From: Methanobacterium sp. UBA353
GTDB taxonomy: Archaea; Methanobacteriota; Methanobacteria; Methanobacteriales; Methanobacteriaceae
Assembly: GCA_002496805.1 (NCBI GenBank)
Contig: DALO01000011.1
Location: 92,189-113,866, forward strand
Reading direction: 5' to 3'
Length of the DNA stretch: 21,678 bases
Position 1 is the stretch's first letter; each line of letters begins with the position of its first letter. The position numbers and the translations under genes are program-made. Below, in pieces: positions 7,582 to 17,169 of the stretch. Below the pieces are notes generated by a model, which was given only the letters and a program-made list of their open reading frames with translations, was not told the origin of the DNA and did no database searches.

Positions 7582-7618
7582 AAAAAAGATGATCAGATCA
7601 GTATTTCATGATCATCTT
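7582..7618 (-). terminator. hairpin plus oligo-T terminator of the por operon
   Basis: A perfect 10-bp inverted repeat, AAGATGATCA (7586-7595) and TGATCATCTT (7609-7618), with a 13-nt loop, spans the porF stop codon (7598-7600). On the minus strand it is followed at once by T6 (complement of 7582-7587), with a second T8 at 7559-7566. This has the form of a bacterial intrinsic terminator. In archaea the T-runs are probably what matters, and the hairpin may shield the 3' end. Confidence 0.65.
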
Positions 7619-8029
7619 AACTTTTTCCAGTTCTTTGGCTATTTTGTCCCTTTTATCGGTTAAAATATCTTCAAAACTCACCTTCAGAGCTTCTTTGGGA
7701 CATACAGAAACACATAATGGCTCATCAAGTTCAACACACAGGTCACATTTTTTGGCTACTCCACACTCATCCAGTTGTATGGCTCCTATTGGACAAGCAT
7801 CCCTGCAAAGTCCACATCCAATGCAAGCTTCTTCATTGATTACTACTGCCCCTTCAACTTTTTCGATGGCTCCTTCAGGACATACTATCATACAGGGGGC
7901 TCGGTCTTCAGCACAGTGCAAACAAAATACTGGTACTCCTTGAACCACTCGAATAGCATTTTTGGGGCATATGCGCTCACATTTGCCGCACTCATCACAA
8001 AGTTCTGGCCTTGAAATGAGTTCTTTCAT
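7598..8029 (-). CDS. porF: PorF, polyferredoxin associated with pyruvate oxidoreductase
   Basis: This is a 143-residue iron-sulfur protein presumed to move electrons to or from pyruvate:ferredoxin oxidoreductase. Sixteen cysteines form four CxxC-type sets: 11/14/17/21, 36/39/46/50, 69/72/75/79 and 95/98/106/110, the layout of HycB/CooF-like electron carriers with four [4Fe-4S] clusters. Cys89 is extra. No transmembrane segment is present; the last 25 residues are a charged helix. It is the last gene of the por operon, directly abutting porE, and its stop lies in the terminator hairpin. The name follows the por operon of Methanothermobacter, in which two such genes follow the beta subunit. The direct electron partner is inferred, not shown. 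Confidence 0.9.
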   Translation of the reverse strand: MKELISRPELCDECGKCERICPKNAIRVVQGVPVFCLHCAEDRAPCMIVCPEGAIEKVEGAVVINEEACIGCGLCRDACPIGAIQLDECGVAKKCDLCVELDEPLCVSVCPKEALKVSFEDILTDKRDKIAKELEKVKMIMKY

Positions 8030-9411
<1,382 letters not shown>

Positions 9412-10560
9412 TTAAACCTCCTCCGTTTTTAGCCCAATCCATTCAATCTCACGGGTGGGATTTTTAGTTTTTTCCACAATCTCCCTGACATATTCTGTGG
9501 TTATGTCTCGCCCGCCCAGTCCGGCGATGAATCCGTATGCTTCGGCATTGGTTTTGGCTTTTATATTATTGTAAAGAACCCCTCCCATTCCAAAGGAGAT
9601 GTTTTTATCAATAACCGCCACTTTAGAACCATTTTCCAGAACTTGTTTAATCTCTTCTCTGGGAAATGGACGGAATACTCTAATTTTTAATAGTCCAATT
9701 TTTTCTCCTTCGTCTCTAAGACTATCTATAACATCTTTTATAGTACCACAAACAGATCCCATGGCTACAATTATAATTTCAGCATCATCACACTTGTATT
9801 TTTCAACAAGATCATATTTTCTGCCAAATATTTTTGCAAACTCCTGATTAGCTTGGACCATGACTTCTTTTGATTTTTCCATGGCCCCTTCTATAGCGTA
9901 ACGAGCTTCCATGTAATAATCAGGGTCTGTGAAAGTACCGATGGACATGGGGTTTTCGGTGTCAAGGAAGGCATAAGGTTTGTAGGGAGGTAAGTATTGA
10001 TCAACCTCTTCTGGACTGGGCACTTCCAATGGTTCTACAGTGTGTGTTAGGAAATATCCATCGATACAAACCATGCAAGGTAAAAGAACGTCACGATCTT
10101 CAGCAACCCGGTATGCTATCAAAACAGCGTCCAACGCTTCTTGGGCGTTTTCTGCATATATTTGTAGCCATCCTGAGTCGCGTTCAGATATGGTATCCTG
10201 TTGATCGTTCCATATGCTTAGTGGTGCAGATAGAGCTCGGTTGGCATCCACCAGAACAATGGGGCTCCTCATACCTGCTGCAGCAAAGAGAATTTCGTGC
10301 ATCAAGGCCAAACCCTGGGACGAAGTTGCGGTGAAAACTCTAACTCCAGCTCCAGAAGCACCTAATGCGGCACTTATAGCGCTGTGTTCTGATTCTACCC
10401 GAATATATTCAGATTTAAGATCACCATCTGCCACGAACTGGGCTAAATATTCAGATATAGTTGTTTGGGGAGTTATGGGATAAACAGGAATTACTTGTGG
10501 TTTTGCCAGTTTAACAGCTTCTGCAACGGCTCGGTTGGAAGTAAAAACCTTTTTAACCAT
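9412..10560 (-). CDS. porA: pyruvate:ferredoxin oxidoreductase, alpha subunit
   Basis: The 382-residue alpha subunit carries the pyrimidine-binding part of the thiamine diphosphate site and the coenzyme A region. Family features are the N-terminal VIPVYPITPQTTISEYLA segment (about 23-40), RVESEHSAISAALGASGAG with the conserved glutamate, and the TSSQGLALMHE loop. A C-terminal transketolase-C-like domain follows from about residue 250. Length fits the archaeal four-subunit form, shorter than the fused bacterial enzyme. The start lies 1 bp after porD and the stop adjoins porB. Confidence 0.96.
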   Translation of the reverse strand: MVKKVFTSNRAVAEAVKLAKPQVIPVYPITPQTTISEYLAQFVADGDLKSEYIRVESEHSAISAALGASGAGVRVFTATSSQGLALMHEILFAAAGMRSPIVLVDANRALSAPLSIWNDQQDTISERDSGWLQIYAENAQEALDAVLIAYRVAEDRDVLLPCMVCIDGYFLTHTVEPLEVPSPEEVDQYLPPYKPYAFLDTENPMSIGTFTDPDYYMEARYAIEGAMEKSKEVMVQANQEFAKIFGRKYDLVEKYKCDDAEIIIVAMGSVCGTIKDVIDSLRDEGEKIGLLKIRVFRPFPREEIKQVLENGSKVAVIDKNISFGMGGVLYNNIKAKTNAEAYGFIAGLGGRDITTEYVREIVEKTKNPTREIEWIGLKTEEV

Positions 10561-10561
10561 T

Positions 10562-10804
10562 TTATCCTCTCTCCATTTTTATTGCTTCGACTGGGCATTC
10601 TTCAGCACATATGCCGCAGCCTTTACAGTAATCATAATCTATGTCATAATCTTTGTTAATGCATCCTTCAGGACAGAAAAGAATACAATTTTCACAGTCA
10701 ATACATTTTTCCTTGTCCAAAATTGGTTTAAATGTTCTCCAGCTCCCGGTTTTGTTGTTTCGTGAGCTACCAGGTTCTTTGACACATGCTCCAATAGTTA
10801 CCAT
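10562..10804 (-). CDS. porD: pyruvate:ferredoxin oxidoreductase, delta subunit
   Basis: An 80-residue ferredoxin-like subunit with two [4Fe-4S] motifs, CIDCENCILFCPEGC and CKGCGICAEECP, both classic CxxCxxCxxxC. It passes electrons from the PorB cluster to external ferredoxin. The N-terminal 25 residues, with GSSRNNKTGSWR, match the start of PorD proteins, where the Trp-Arg precedes the first ferredoxin fold. It lies 16 bp after porC and 1 bp before porA. The ribosome site AAAGGTGATTT on the minus strand precedes the ATG at 10804. Confidence 0.95.
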   Translation of the reverse strand: MVTIGACVKEPGSSRNNKTGSWRTFKPILDKEKCIDCENCILFCPEGCINKDYDIDYDYCKGCGICAEECPVEAIKMERG

Positions 10805-10820
10805 TAAATCACCTTTATAA

Positions 10821-11348
<528 letters not shown>

Positions 11349-11349
11349 A

Positions 11350-11400
<51 letters not shown>

Positions 11401-11621
11401 ACATGTTGGTGAGATTATTTTTTAAAATAAATAAAGTTGTATAATCTATTTTTAAGACTTTTTAATCATCTTAAAGTGTATTTATGAATAAAAATTAGAC
11501 ATTTCTCATATATTTTATATAACAAGGCCTTAAACAGGTTCAATCAACTTATTTTCTCTTTTATAATCCTCCCATTTTTTGTTGTCCAACCCTATTTTTT
11601 TTGATAATAAAAATTTTTTAT
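11401..11621. other. AT-rich divergent intergenic region
   Basis: Between the por promoter and the promoter of the dihydropteroate-synthase-like gene the DNA is very AT-rich, with stops in all frames. It contains an isolated 8-bp palindrome AAGGCCTT (11524-11531) and a T8 run near 11595-11602. I see no gene or RNA in it. Its length leaves room for regulators acting on both divergent genes. Confidence 0.45.
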
Positions 11622-11631
11622 CTTTATATAC
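11622..11631 (+). promoter_or_regulatory. putative TATA box of the dihydropteroate-synthase-like gene
   Basis: CTTTATATAC predicts a start of transcription around 11653-11657. That would give a leader of about 38 nt to the ATG at 11693, which has a GAGTGGGAT site in front, or a leaderless message if the ATG at 11657 were used. I prefer 11693. Confidence 0.45.
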
Positions 11632-11692
11632 TCTTTAAATAATATGAAAGTATGGAATGCGTTTCCTAAAAAAAATGAGTGGGATTATTCTA

Positions 11693-13270
11693 ATGAAAAT
11701 ACTGATTATAACTGGTGAACTTGCAAGCCCCATTGTGCATGATGTTTCATTAAAAACTAATCATGACATCCTAGTGCATGTGGTTAACACACCCATTGCT
11801 GCTTTTTTAACCCCCAAAAAAATTATTCAGGAATTGCGAACTTTACCAGAGAAGGAATTAAAATCTGTGGACATGATCATTACCCCTGGACTTATACGTA
11901 AAGATGTTTCTCCTGTTACCAAAGAGATAGGAATACCCACTTATAAAGGATCTACTGATGCTGCTTATTTGGATATTGTATTGGAAATGGTTGAACAGCT
12001 GGATTTATCCACTAAAAAATCTGCTGATAAACTTATAGAAGAAGAACAAAGAAGAAGGGCTTTTAAATTTATTTCTGATTTCGAAGAGGATAATAAAAAC
12101 CGGAAAAAACTCCTAAAAAAACCTGGAAATATTTTAATAGCTGATTTGCCTGTGGGTGAAGATTTTCCAATGCGCGTGCTAGCTGAAATAGCTAATGCTC
12201 CCGTTTTAACTCATGAAAAACTCTTAAAACGAGCTGAATATTTCGTTAAATCAGGTGCTAATATGGTGGATATTGGAATGATCGCTGGCGAAAACATGGC
12301 ATCAAAAATACCACCCATGGTTAAACTTCTTAAAGAGAAACTAGATGTCCCGGTGAGCATAGACACTCTTCAATCAGAAGAAATCAAAGTAGCAATAGAT
12401 GCTGGTGTTGACATGGTCTTAAGCATGGACCATGGAAACTATCAGGATGTTTTACCACTGCTTAAGGATAATAAAACTCCTGCAGTAATTTTACCAACTG
12501 ATTACAAAAGGGGATGGGTTCCGCAAAGTATTGAAGAACGGGTCAATTCCCTAATTGATTTAAAAAATAAGTGTAATGGAATAAAAGTTATTGCAGACCC
12601 TATATTGGATCCTATTAACAGTCGAAGCATGGTAGATTCAATAATTGCCTGTCAAAAGTTTAAAGAAGAAGTTAAATCAGATATTTGTCCCATTTTTTTC
12701 GGAATTGGAAATGTAACTGAACTTCTAGATGTTGATTCAGTGGGCGTCAACGCCCTTCTTGCAGGGGTATCAATGGAACTCGGGGCAAGCATTCTTTTCA
12801 CCCCAGAAGAAAGTGGTAAAACTCGAGGAAGTGTTAAAGAACTCTCAATTTCTTCAAAAATGATGTTTCTGGCCAAAATGAAAGGATCCATACCTAAAGA
12901 TCTGGGAATAAATCTCCTGGTATTTAAGGACAAACGACAAGGAGAAGAAATTCAGGAAGAAATCGATGTTCCAGAAGTTGAAGGAATAGACAATTATAAT
13001 TTTACCCAGGACCCTGCAGGTAGTTTTAGGATAAAAATAGTAGATGGGCAAATCATGGCTGTTCACTACCAAAAAATGCAGCCCACCATTGGCATTTATG
13101 GTCAGACTGCCAAGGAAGTTTACCATGAAATAATTAAAAGAGAACTAGTTTCAAGGGTTGAACATGCTGCTTATCTAGGTCAAGAACTTCAAAAAGCTGA
13201 AGATTCTCTTAAACTTGGTAAAAATTACGTTCAGGATTTTCCAATTTTCCAGAAGTTCATGGAGTACTAA
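11693..13270 (+). CDS. dihydropteroate-synthase-like protein (DUF6513 / pterin-binding / DUF4346)
   Basis: A 525-residue protein of the archaeal dihydropteroate-synthase-related family, proposed to act in tetrahydromethanopterin synthesis, where a pterin is joined to the ribosyl-aminobenzene moiety; its exact reaction is not established. Three regions are visible: an N-terminal Rossmann-like part (1-120) starting MKILIITGELASP and matching DUF6513; a TIM-barrel pterin-binding domain (about 150-395) with VDIGMIAGE, VSIDTLQSEE, VIADPILDP and FFGIGN; and a C-terminal DUF4346-type domain (about 415-515) with RVEHAAYLGQELQKAE and LGKNYVQD. I chose ATG 11693 because the protein then starts like its relatives and GAGTGGGAT precedes it; an upstream ATG at 11657 would add 12 residues. 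It stands alone, divergent from por. Regulation is unknown. Confidence 0.88.
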   Translation: MKILIITGELASPIVHDVSLKTNHDILVHVVNTPIAAFLTPKKIIQELRTLPEKELKSVDMIITPGLIRKDVSPVTKEIGIPTYKGSTDAAYLDIVLEMVEQLDLSTKKSADKLIEEEQRRRAFKFISDFEEDNKNRKKLLKKPGNILIADLPVGEDFPMRVLAEIANAPVLTHEKLLKRAEYFVKSGANMVDIGMIAGENMASKIPPMVKLLKEKLDVPVSIDTLQSEEIKVAIDAGVDMVLSMDHGNYQDVLPLLKDNKTPAVILPTDYKRGWVPQSIEERVNSLIDLKNKCNGIKVIADPILDPINSRSMVDSIIACQKFKEEVKSDICPIFFGIGNVTELLDVDSVGVNALLAGVSMELGASILFTPEESGKTRGSVKELSISSKMMFLAKMKGSIPKDLGINLLVFKDKRQGEEIQEEIDVPEVEGIDNYNFTQDPAGSFRIKIVDGQIMAVHYQKMQPTIGIYGQTAKEVYHEIIKRELVSRVEHAAYLGQELQKAEDSLKLGKNYVQDFPIFQKFMEY

Positions 13271-13360
13271 ACAATACATCGCAATGAAAATTGTCACAAA
13301 TAAAATGACGAAAAAAAATAAGGAAAATTATTTTTAATCTTTAAATTATATTGAAATAAA

Positions 13361-13380
13361 CCCCCTCAGTTTGGGGGGGG
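13361..13380 (+). repeat. C5/G8 hairpin in the leader of the tRNA thiolase gene
   Basis: CCCCC (13361-13365), a 7-nt loop and a run of eight G (13373-13380) can form a very stable short hairpin in an otherwise AT-rich leader. A TATA-like TTTAAATTATATT (13340-13352) upstream would start transcription close to it. The ribosome site of the next gene, AAGGAG (about 13400-13404), lies 20 bp downstream and outside the stem. G8 is also a homopolymer prone to slippage or sequencing error. Confidence 0.45.
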
Positions 13381-13414
13381 AGGCATCTTTGATTAATGGA
13401 AGGAGTAAGAATTA

Positions 13415-14335
13415 ATGGAAAAATGCCATAAATGTGGTAACACTAACACCATCGTCCGGAGGAAGCAGTCAGGGCAGATACTTTGCCAGGAATGTTTCGT
13501 GGAATCAATTCAGGAAAAGGTTTTAAAAGATATTCGCAGACAAAAACTTATTGAAAAGGGTGATAAAGTTCTCGTTGCCTTATCTGGTGGTAAAGACAGT
13601 GTAATGGTTCTTCACATATTAAACAATCTCCGAAATAGGCGAATCATAGATTTGGTGGCTGTAACCATTGATGAAGGAATCAGTGGCTATAGGGAGGAGG
13701 GAGTGCGAATTGCCGCTCAAAACGCTGAAACACTGGGTATTGAACATCGAATTGTATCTTTTAAAGAATATGTGGGCCGTTCACTGGATGAAATAATGTC
13801 TGATTCGAATGATAGGAATGCTTGCACTTATTGTGGTGTTTTCAGGCGATGGATCCTTAATAAAGTTGCCAAAGAAGAAGGTGCTACAAAAATTGCCACT
13901 GGACACAATTTGGATGATGAAACCCAATCCATTCTCATGAATTACTTGGAGGGAAACATCCACAACCTCACCCGCATTGGAATCCGCTCAGAATCCAAGT
14001 ATGAAGGGTTCACTGTTAAAATCAAGCCACTTAGGGAAATTCCTGAGAAAGAAATTGCCACCTATGTATTGGCATGTGGTTTACCAGTTCATCTAGCTGG
14101 TTGTCCTTATGCTGGAGATTCTTTCCGTGCAAAGGTAGGGGTTTTTCTCAAAGAAATCAGTAAAGAACACCCTACCATAATGTACTCTACTTTAAGGGGT
14201 TTTGATAAAATTAAACCAGTACTAAAAGAAAAATTCTCACAAAAAGGTTCTATGGGAGTTTGCCAGGAATGCGATGAGCCTGCCGCTGGTAAAATATGCA
14301 AAGCATGCAGTTTTCGATTGTCATGGAATCAGTGA
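13415..14335 (+). CDS. tRNA 2-thiolation protein, NcsA/TtuA family
   Basis: This 306-residue ATP-pyrophosphatase activates a uridine in tRNA as an adenylate and replaces oxygen by sulfur. Domains: an N-terminal zinc ribbon with Cys4/7/24/27; the PP-loop SGGKDS (57-62) in the adenylation domain; three cluster cysteines Cys137, Cys140 (CTYCG) and Cys231 (AGCPYA), the [4Fe-4S] pattern of TtuA/NcsA enzymes; and a C-terminal second zinc ribbon (CQEC...CKAC). GHNLDDETQ is the conserved substrate motif. By family, the target is U54 (TtuA) or wobble U34 (NcsA/Ncs6); the sequence alone does not decide, though the methanogen enzyme is usually called NcsA. The next gene is a ThiS/MoaD-like protein, a fitting sulfur donor. 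The ribosome site is AAGGAG, about 10 bp before the ATG. Confidence 0.92.
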   Translation: MEKCHKCGNTNTIVRRKQSGQILCQECFVESIQEKVLKDIRRQKLIEKGDKVLVALSGGKDSVMVLHILNNLRNRRIIDLVAVTIDEGISGYREEGVRIAAQNAETLGIEHRIVSFKEYVGRSLDEIMSDSNDRNACTYCGVFRRWILNKVAKEEGATKIATGHNLDDETQSILMNYLEGNIHNLTRIGIRSESKYEGFTVKIKPLREIPEKEIATYVLACGLPVHLAGCPYAGDSFRAKVGVFLKEISKEHPTIMYSTLRGFDKIKPVLKEKFSQKGSMGVCQECDEPAAGKICKACSFRLSWNQ

Positions 14336-14446
14336 GGATGATTTATTTAAATACTACAATGATAGATTAATTATTTCAATGAGATTATGGTATGATCACA
14401 TTGTTAGGTACAACCATTCATTTAACTAAATCAGGATTTGAAGGAT

Positions 14447-14647
14447 ATGCAAATAACACTCATCATTGGAGAAGATGAAAAACAAGTAGAGGTTGATGAA
14501 GGGAAAACAGTTAAAAATTTGCTTCAAATGATGGAAATACCTGTAGAAACGGTTGTAGTTAAGAAAAATCAGTCAATCATCATTGAAGAAGAATTAATAG
14601 AAGATGGAGATATCATAGAAGTAATTAAAGTAATTTATGGTGGATAA
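14447..14647 (+). CDS. ThiS/MoaD-like ubiquitin-fold sulfur carrier
   Basis: A 66-residue beta-grasp protein ending in Tyr-Gly-Gly, the C-terminal tail needed for activation as a thiocarboxylate. The pattern VEVDEGKTVKNLLQMM, a hydrophobic strand VVVKKNQSII and EDGDIIEVIKVIYGG at the end matches ThiS/MoaD/TtuB/SAMP proteins. Its position directly after the tRNA thiolase suggests that it supplies the sulfur, like TtuB for TtuA, but it could also serve thiamine or molybdopterin synthesis or protein conjugation. I chose ATG 14447, preceded by AGGAT at 14434-14438; a TTG at 14438 would add three residues. The E1-like activating enzyme is not in this window. It lies 21 bp before the protease gene. 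A TATA-like box at about 14341-14354 may start this unit. Confidence 0.88.
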   Translation: MQITLIIGEDEKQVEVDEGKTVKNLLQMMEIPVETVVVKKNQSIIIEEELIEDGDIIEVIKVIYGG

Positions 14648-14668
14648 ATCAATCCAGGGTGTGTATCA

Positions 14669-15688
14669 GTGGATGATTTTACTCTAATTGAACAATCAAT
14701 TTCTAATCATTTTCCCTTAATTGGATTCCATAAAGGTGGAGAAGGAAAAGAATCCTATTTTATAGTGGGAAATTATCGTCCGGAAAGTTTCCAAGAATTG
14801 GCACGTGAACTGGATAAAAATGGTTTTATTCCTTTTATTAATCCAGAAGGTTATAATTACAAAATAAACATAGCTAAAAAGCCGGAAAAAGGTGAATCCC
14901 GGATTATTTTTAACATTATTCTTTTCATGGCAACCATATGTACTACTCTGTTTGCAGGATATGTTCTTGGAAAAGGGGATATATGGCAAGCTATTGCATT
15001 TTCTGCCTCTTTACTTGGAATAATAGGGGCTCATGAGACGGCTCACTATTTAGCTGCACGTAAACATGGAGTTAATGCTACTTTGCCTTATTTTATTCCA
15101 GCACCAACTATAATCGGGACTTTTGGGGCTTTAATAAACGTTAAATCTCCCATACCTAATCGGAAAGCATTATTTGATTTGGGATACAGTGGTCCTTTGG
15201 CTGGCTTCCTAGTTGCTATCCCAATAATCTTGATTGGTCTGAACTTATCAACATTAGGTGCAAATACTGATACTTCCATGCTTTTCCTACCGCCTCCTAT
15301 AATGGAATTACTCACATTTCTGACAGCTCCAACTGCAACTGGAGATCAGATACTACTTCTCCATCCTGTAGCCTTCGCTGGTTGGGTGGGGATAATTGTC
15401 ACCATGTTAAATTTGATGCCAGTAGCTTATCTAGATGGGGGGCACATAGTTAGGTCACTTTTTGGTCCAAATTTTCACAAAATAGTTTCAATTGTGGGGG
15501 TAGTGATAACTAGCATATTAGGCTGGTATTTCATGGCATTACTCATGCTTTTCATTTTCTTTATTGGAAAAGGACATCCTGGTGCTCAAGATAATATTAG
15601 TTCTCTAGATCGCAAGCGAAAAATAATAGCCGTGTTAATAATGATAATTTTTATTCTCTGCCTTTCCCCTGCCCCTATTAACCTTTAA
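14669..15688 (+). CDS. site-2-protease-type membrane metalloprotease (M50)
   Basis: A 339-residue intramembrane zinc protease. The zinc motif HETAH (122-126) lies in a hydrophobic segment and the third ligand is in NLMPVAYLDGGH near residue 265, both diagnostic of the M50 family. About six membrane segments run from residue 79 to the end. Residues 1-75 are soluble and hydrophilic, ahead of the membrane part; there is no PDZ or CBS domain. The segment YFIPAPTIIGTFGALINVKSPIPNRKALFDLGYSGPLAG is typical of the archaeal/cyanobacterial/plant EGY-like branch in its motifs (GTFGA, NRKALFD, GPLAG). The start is GTG, with AGGGTG 6 bp upstream, and the gene is only 21 bp after the ubiquitin-like gene. 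The substrate is unknown; such proteases usually cut membrane-bound regulators. Confidence 0.92.
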   Translation: MDDFTLIEQSISNHFPLIGFHKGGEGKESYFIVGNYRPESFQELARELDKNGFIPFINPEGYNYKINIAKKPEKGESRIIFNIILFMATICTTLFAGYVLGKGDIWQAIAFSASLLGIIGAHETAHYLAARKHGVNATLPYFIPAPTIIGTFGALINVKSPIPNRKALFDLGYSGPLAGFLVAIPIILIGLNLSTLGANTDTSMLFLPPPIMELLTFLTAPTATGDQILLLHPVAFAGWVGIIVTMLNLMPVAYLDGGHIVRSLFGPNFHKIVSIVGVVITSILGWYFMALLMLFIFFIGKGHPGAQDNISSLDRKRKIIAVLIMIIFILCLSPAPINL

Positions 15689-15720
15689 TCTCAATTATTT
15701 AATAATTTAAAGGTGAAATA

Positions 15721-16584
15721 ATGAAAGTACACTATGAATGCGCATCATGTTTCCTCAGACAGGCCAGAGAAGCACTTGATCTGGCGACTGATGATGACGA
15801 TCTTAAAATGAAAGTAACTGAAATAACTAACCAAATTCTCTGCCAGAAATTCAAACGTGGAGCAGTATCTAACCAGATTGGCACGGAGATACACCGTACG
15901 ATCAAACGTGAAACTAAAAACCCCGATCCATACCATGATCTTCGAGAAAAATCAGACCAAATCGCCATTCAATTTCTACCCAGAGTAGAAAAATTATTGG
16001 AAATGGATAAATCCCTTAAAAATTATCTTAAAGCAGCGATTGCAGGTAATATTCTTGATTTCGGGGCTTTAGGATTAGAAACTGACATTGAAGAACTGGT
16101 CATGTCTACTATAGAAAAAGATTTGGCCATTGACCACACACTTCAACTGGGAGCTGAACTAAAAAAGGCTAAAAACGTTCTTTATCTAGCTGATAATGTG
16201 GGTGAAATAGTATTTGATAAGTTATTAATTAAAAAGTTAGATGAATACAATGTTGAAATAACTGTAGCTCTTAAAAAGTATCCCATTCTCAACGATGCTT
16301 GTTTAAAGGAAGCATTAGATGTTGGTCTTGATGAAGTAGCAAGATTAACAACCACTGGAACTGATTCCATTGGGGTAATCTATCATGACCTTTCTGATGA
16401 TTTCAAACAGGAATTCCACGAAGCGGATCTAGTCATTGCCAAGGGTCTGGGAAACTACGAAGGTCTTGGTGAGATAGACCTAGGAGACCAGCCAGTTTTC
16501 TGCTTATTTAATGCCAAATGCAAACCAATAGCACGAGACATAGGAGCTGAAGTAGGAGATAACGTTGTTTTAAAATTAAACTAA
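15721..16584 (+). CDS. DUF89 / ARMT1-like damage-control phosphatase family protein
   Basis: The 287 residues belong to the DUF89 family of metal-dependent phosphatases thought to clear damaged phospho-metabolites. Seen here are the archaeal-type N-terminal CASC (Cys7, Cys10) near the start, then AAIAGNILDFGALG, the metal-site segment YLADNVGEIVFDK, KGLGNYEGLGE and FCLFNAKCKPIARDIG at the C terminus, all in family order. The N-terminal CxxC is typical of the stand-alone microbial subfamily. The substrate is not known. An AAGGTGA ribosome site lies just upstream of the ATG. It follows the protease by 32 bp and may share its transcript, although a T/A-rich spacer could hold a promoter. Confidence 0.88.
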   Translation: MKVHYECASCFLRQAREALDLATDDDDLKMKVTEITNQILCQKFKRGAVSNQIGTEIHRTIKRETKNPDPYHDLREKSDQIAIQFLPRVEKLLEMDKSLKNYLKAAIAGNILDFGALGLETDIEELVMSTIEKDLAIDHTLQLGAELKKAKNVLYLADNVGEIVFDKLLIKKLDEYNVEITVALKKYPILNDACLKEALDVGLDEVARLTTTGTDSIGVIYHDLSDDFKQEFHEADLVIAKGLGNYEGLGEIDLGDQPVFCLFNAKCKPIARDIGAEVGDNVVLKLN

Positions 16585-16627
16585 ATTAACTTATTTTTTC
16601 CAATTTTTCCTTATATTCTGGGGTTGA

Positions 16628-16648
16628 AATATATTTAGTAAATATATT
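16628..16648. promoter_or_regulatory. perfect 21-bp palindrome at the thioredoxin promoter
   Basis: AATATATTT (16628-16636) and AAATATATT (16640-16648) are exact inverted repeats around AGT. The right arm, AAATATATTAAA, is the best TATA-like box and lies 25-33 bp ahead of the ATG at 16673, so the start of transcription would fall at or next to the start codon. A dimeric regulator bound here would block TATA-binding protein. Palindromes of A/T are partly expected in such DNA, but nine matching pairs without error is notable. Confidence 0.45.
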
Positions 16649-16672
16649 AAATCATAAGGTCAATAATAGGGT

Positions 16673-17101
16673 ATGAATAAATATTCCATCAGCTTAATAT
16701 TATTTTTTATAGGATTACTAATTGTGGCCGTAATTGTTTCGAGTTTAAATGGTGATGAAACAAATAAAGACATAAAATCGTCTATTAAATGGGATAATGA
16801 CTATAATCATGCCGTTCAAGAAGCAAAAAATACCAATAAAAAGATATTTGTGTACTTCTATGCAGAATGGTGCGCATATTGCACACAGATGGATGAAGTG
16901 ACCTATGCATCTTCAGAAGTTCAAGAAAAATTAACGCAAAATTATGTATTACTAAAACTGGATGTGGATGCAAATCCCCAGTTAAGTCAAAAATATCAGG
17001 CTTACAGTCTTCCCACCATAATAATCTTAGATTCCAATGGCCAGGAAATAAACCGAATCATCGGATATCAAAGTCCAGAACAACTATTAAATCAGATTTA
17101 G
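16673..17101 (+). CDS. membrane-anchored thioredoxin-like protein
   Basis: The 142-residue product has one N-terminal membrane segment (6-25), which would place the rest outside the membrane, and a thioredoxin fold with active site WCAYC (Cys67, Cys70) and the cis-proline loop YSLPTIIILD. The YFYAEWCAYC/DEVTY layout is that of the DsbD gamma-domain/Thioredoxin_7 group. The CcdA-like gene that follows after 68 bp would bring reducing power across the membrane to it, so together they resemble a split DsbD. The ribosome site is poor (AGGGT just before ATG), consistent with a nearly leaderless message from the palindromic promoter. Confidence 0.9.
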   Translation: MNKYSISLILFFIGLLIVAVIVSSLNGDETNKDIKSSIKWDNDYNHAVQEAKNTNKKIFVYFYAEWCAYCTQMDEVTYASSEVQEKLTQNYVLLKLDVDANPQLSQKYQAYSLPTIIILDSNGQEINRIIGYQSPEQLLNQI

Positions 17102-17169
17102 ATAATATTTGTGGGATAATTCATTTTTTAGTACATTAAAATGTTTTTTGACATATTTCAGGGGATAAA

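Noticed and set aside
11657..11692. Start of the dihydropteroate-synthase-like gene at the earlier ATG
   Set aside because: The extra 12 residues (MRFLKKMSGIIL) lack similarity to the family start and no ribosome site precedes this ATG, while GAGTGGGAT precedes the ATG at 11693. A leaderless start cannot be fully excluded.
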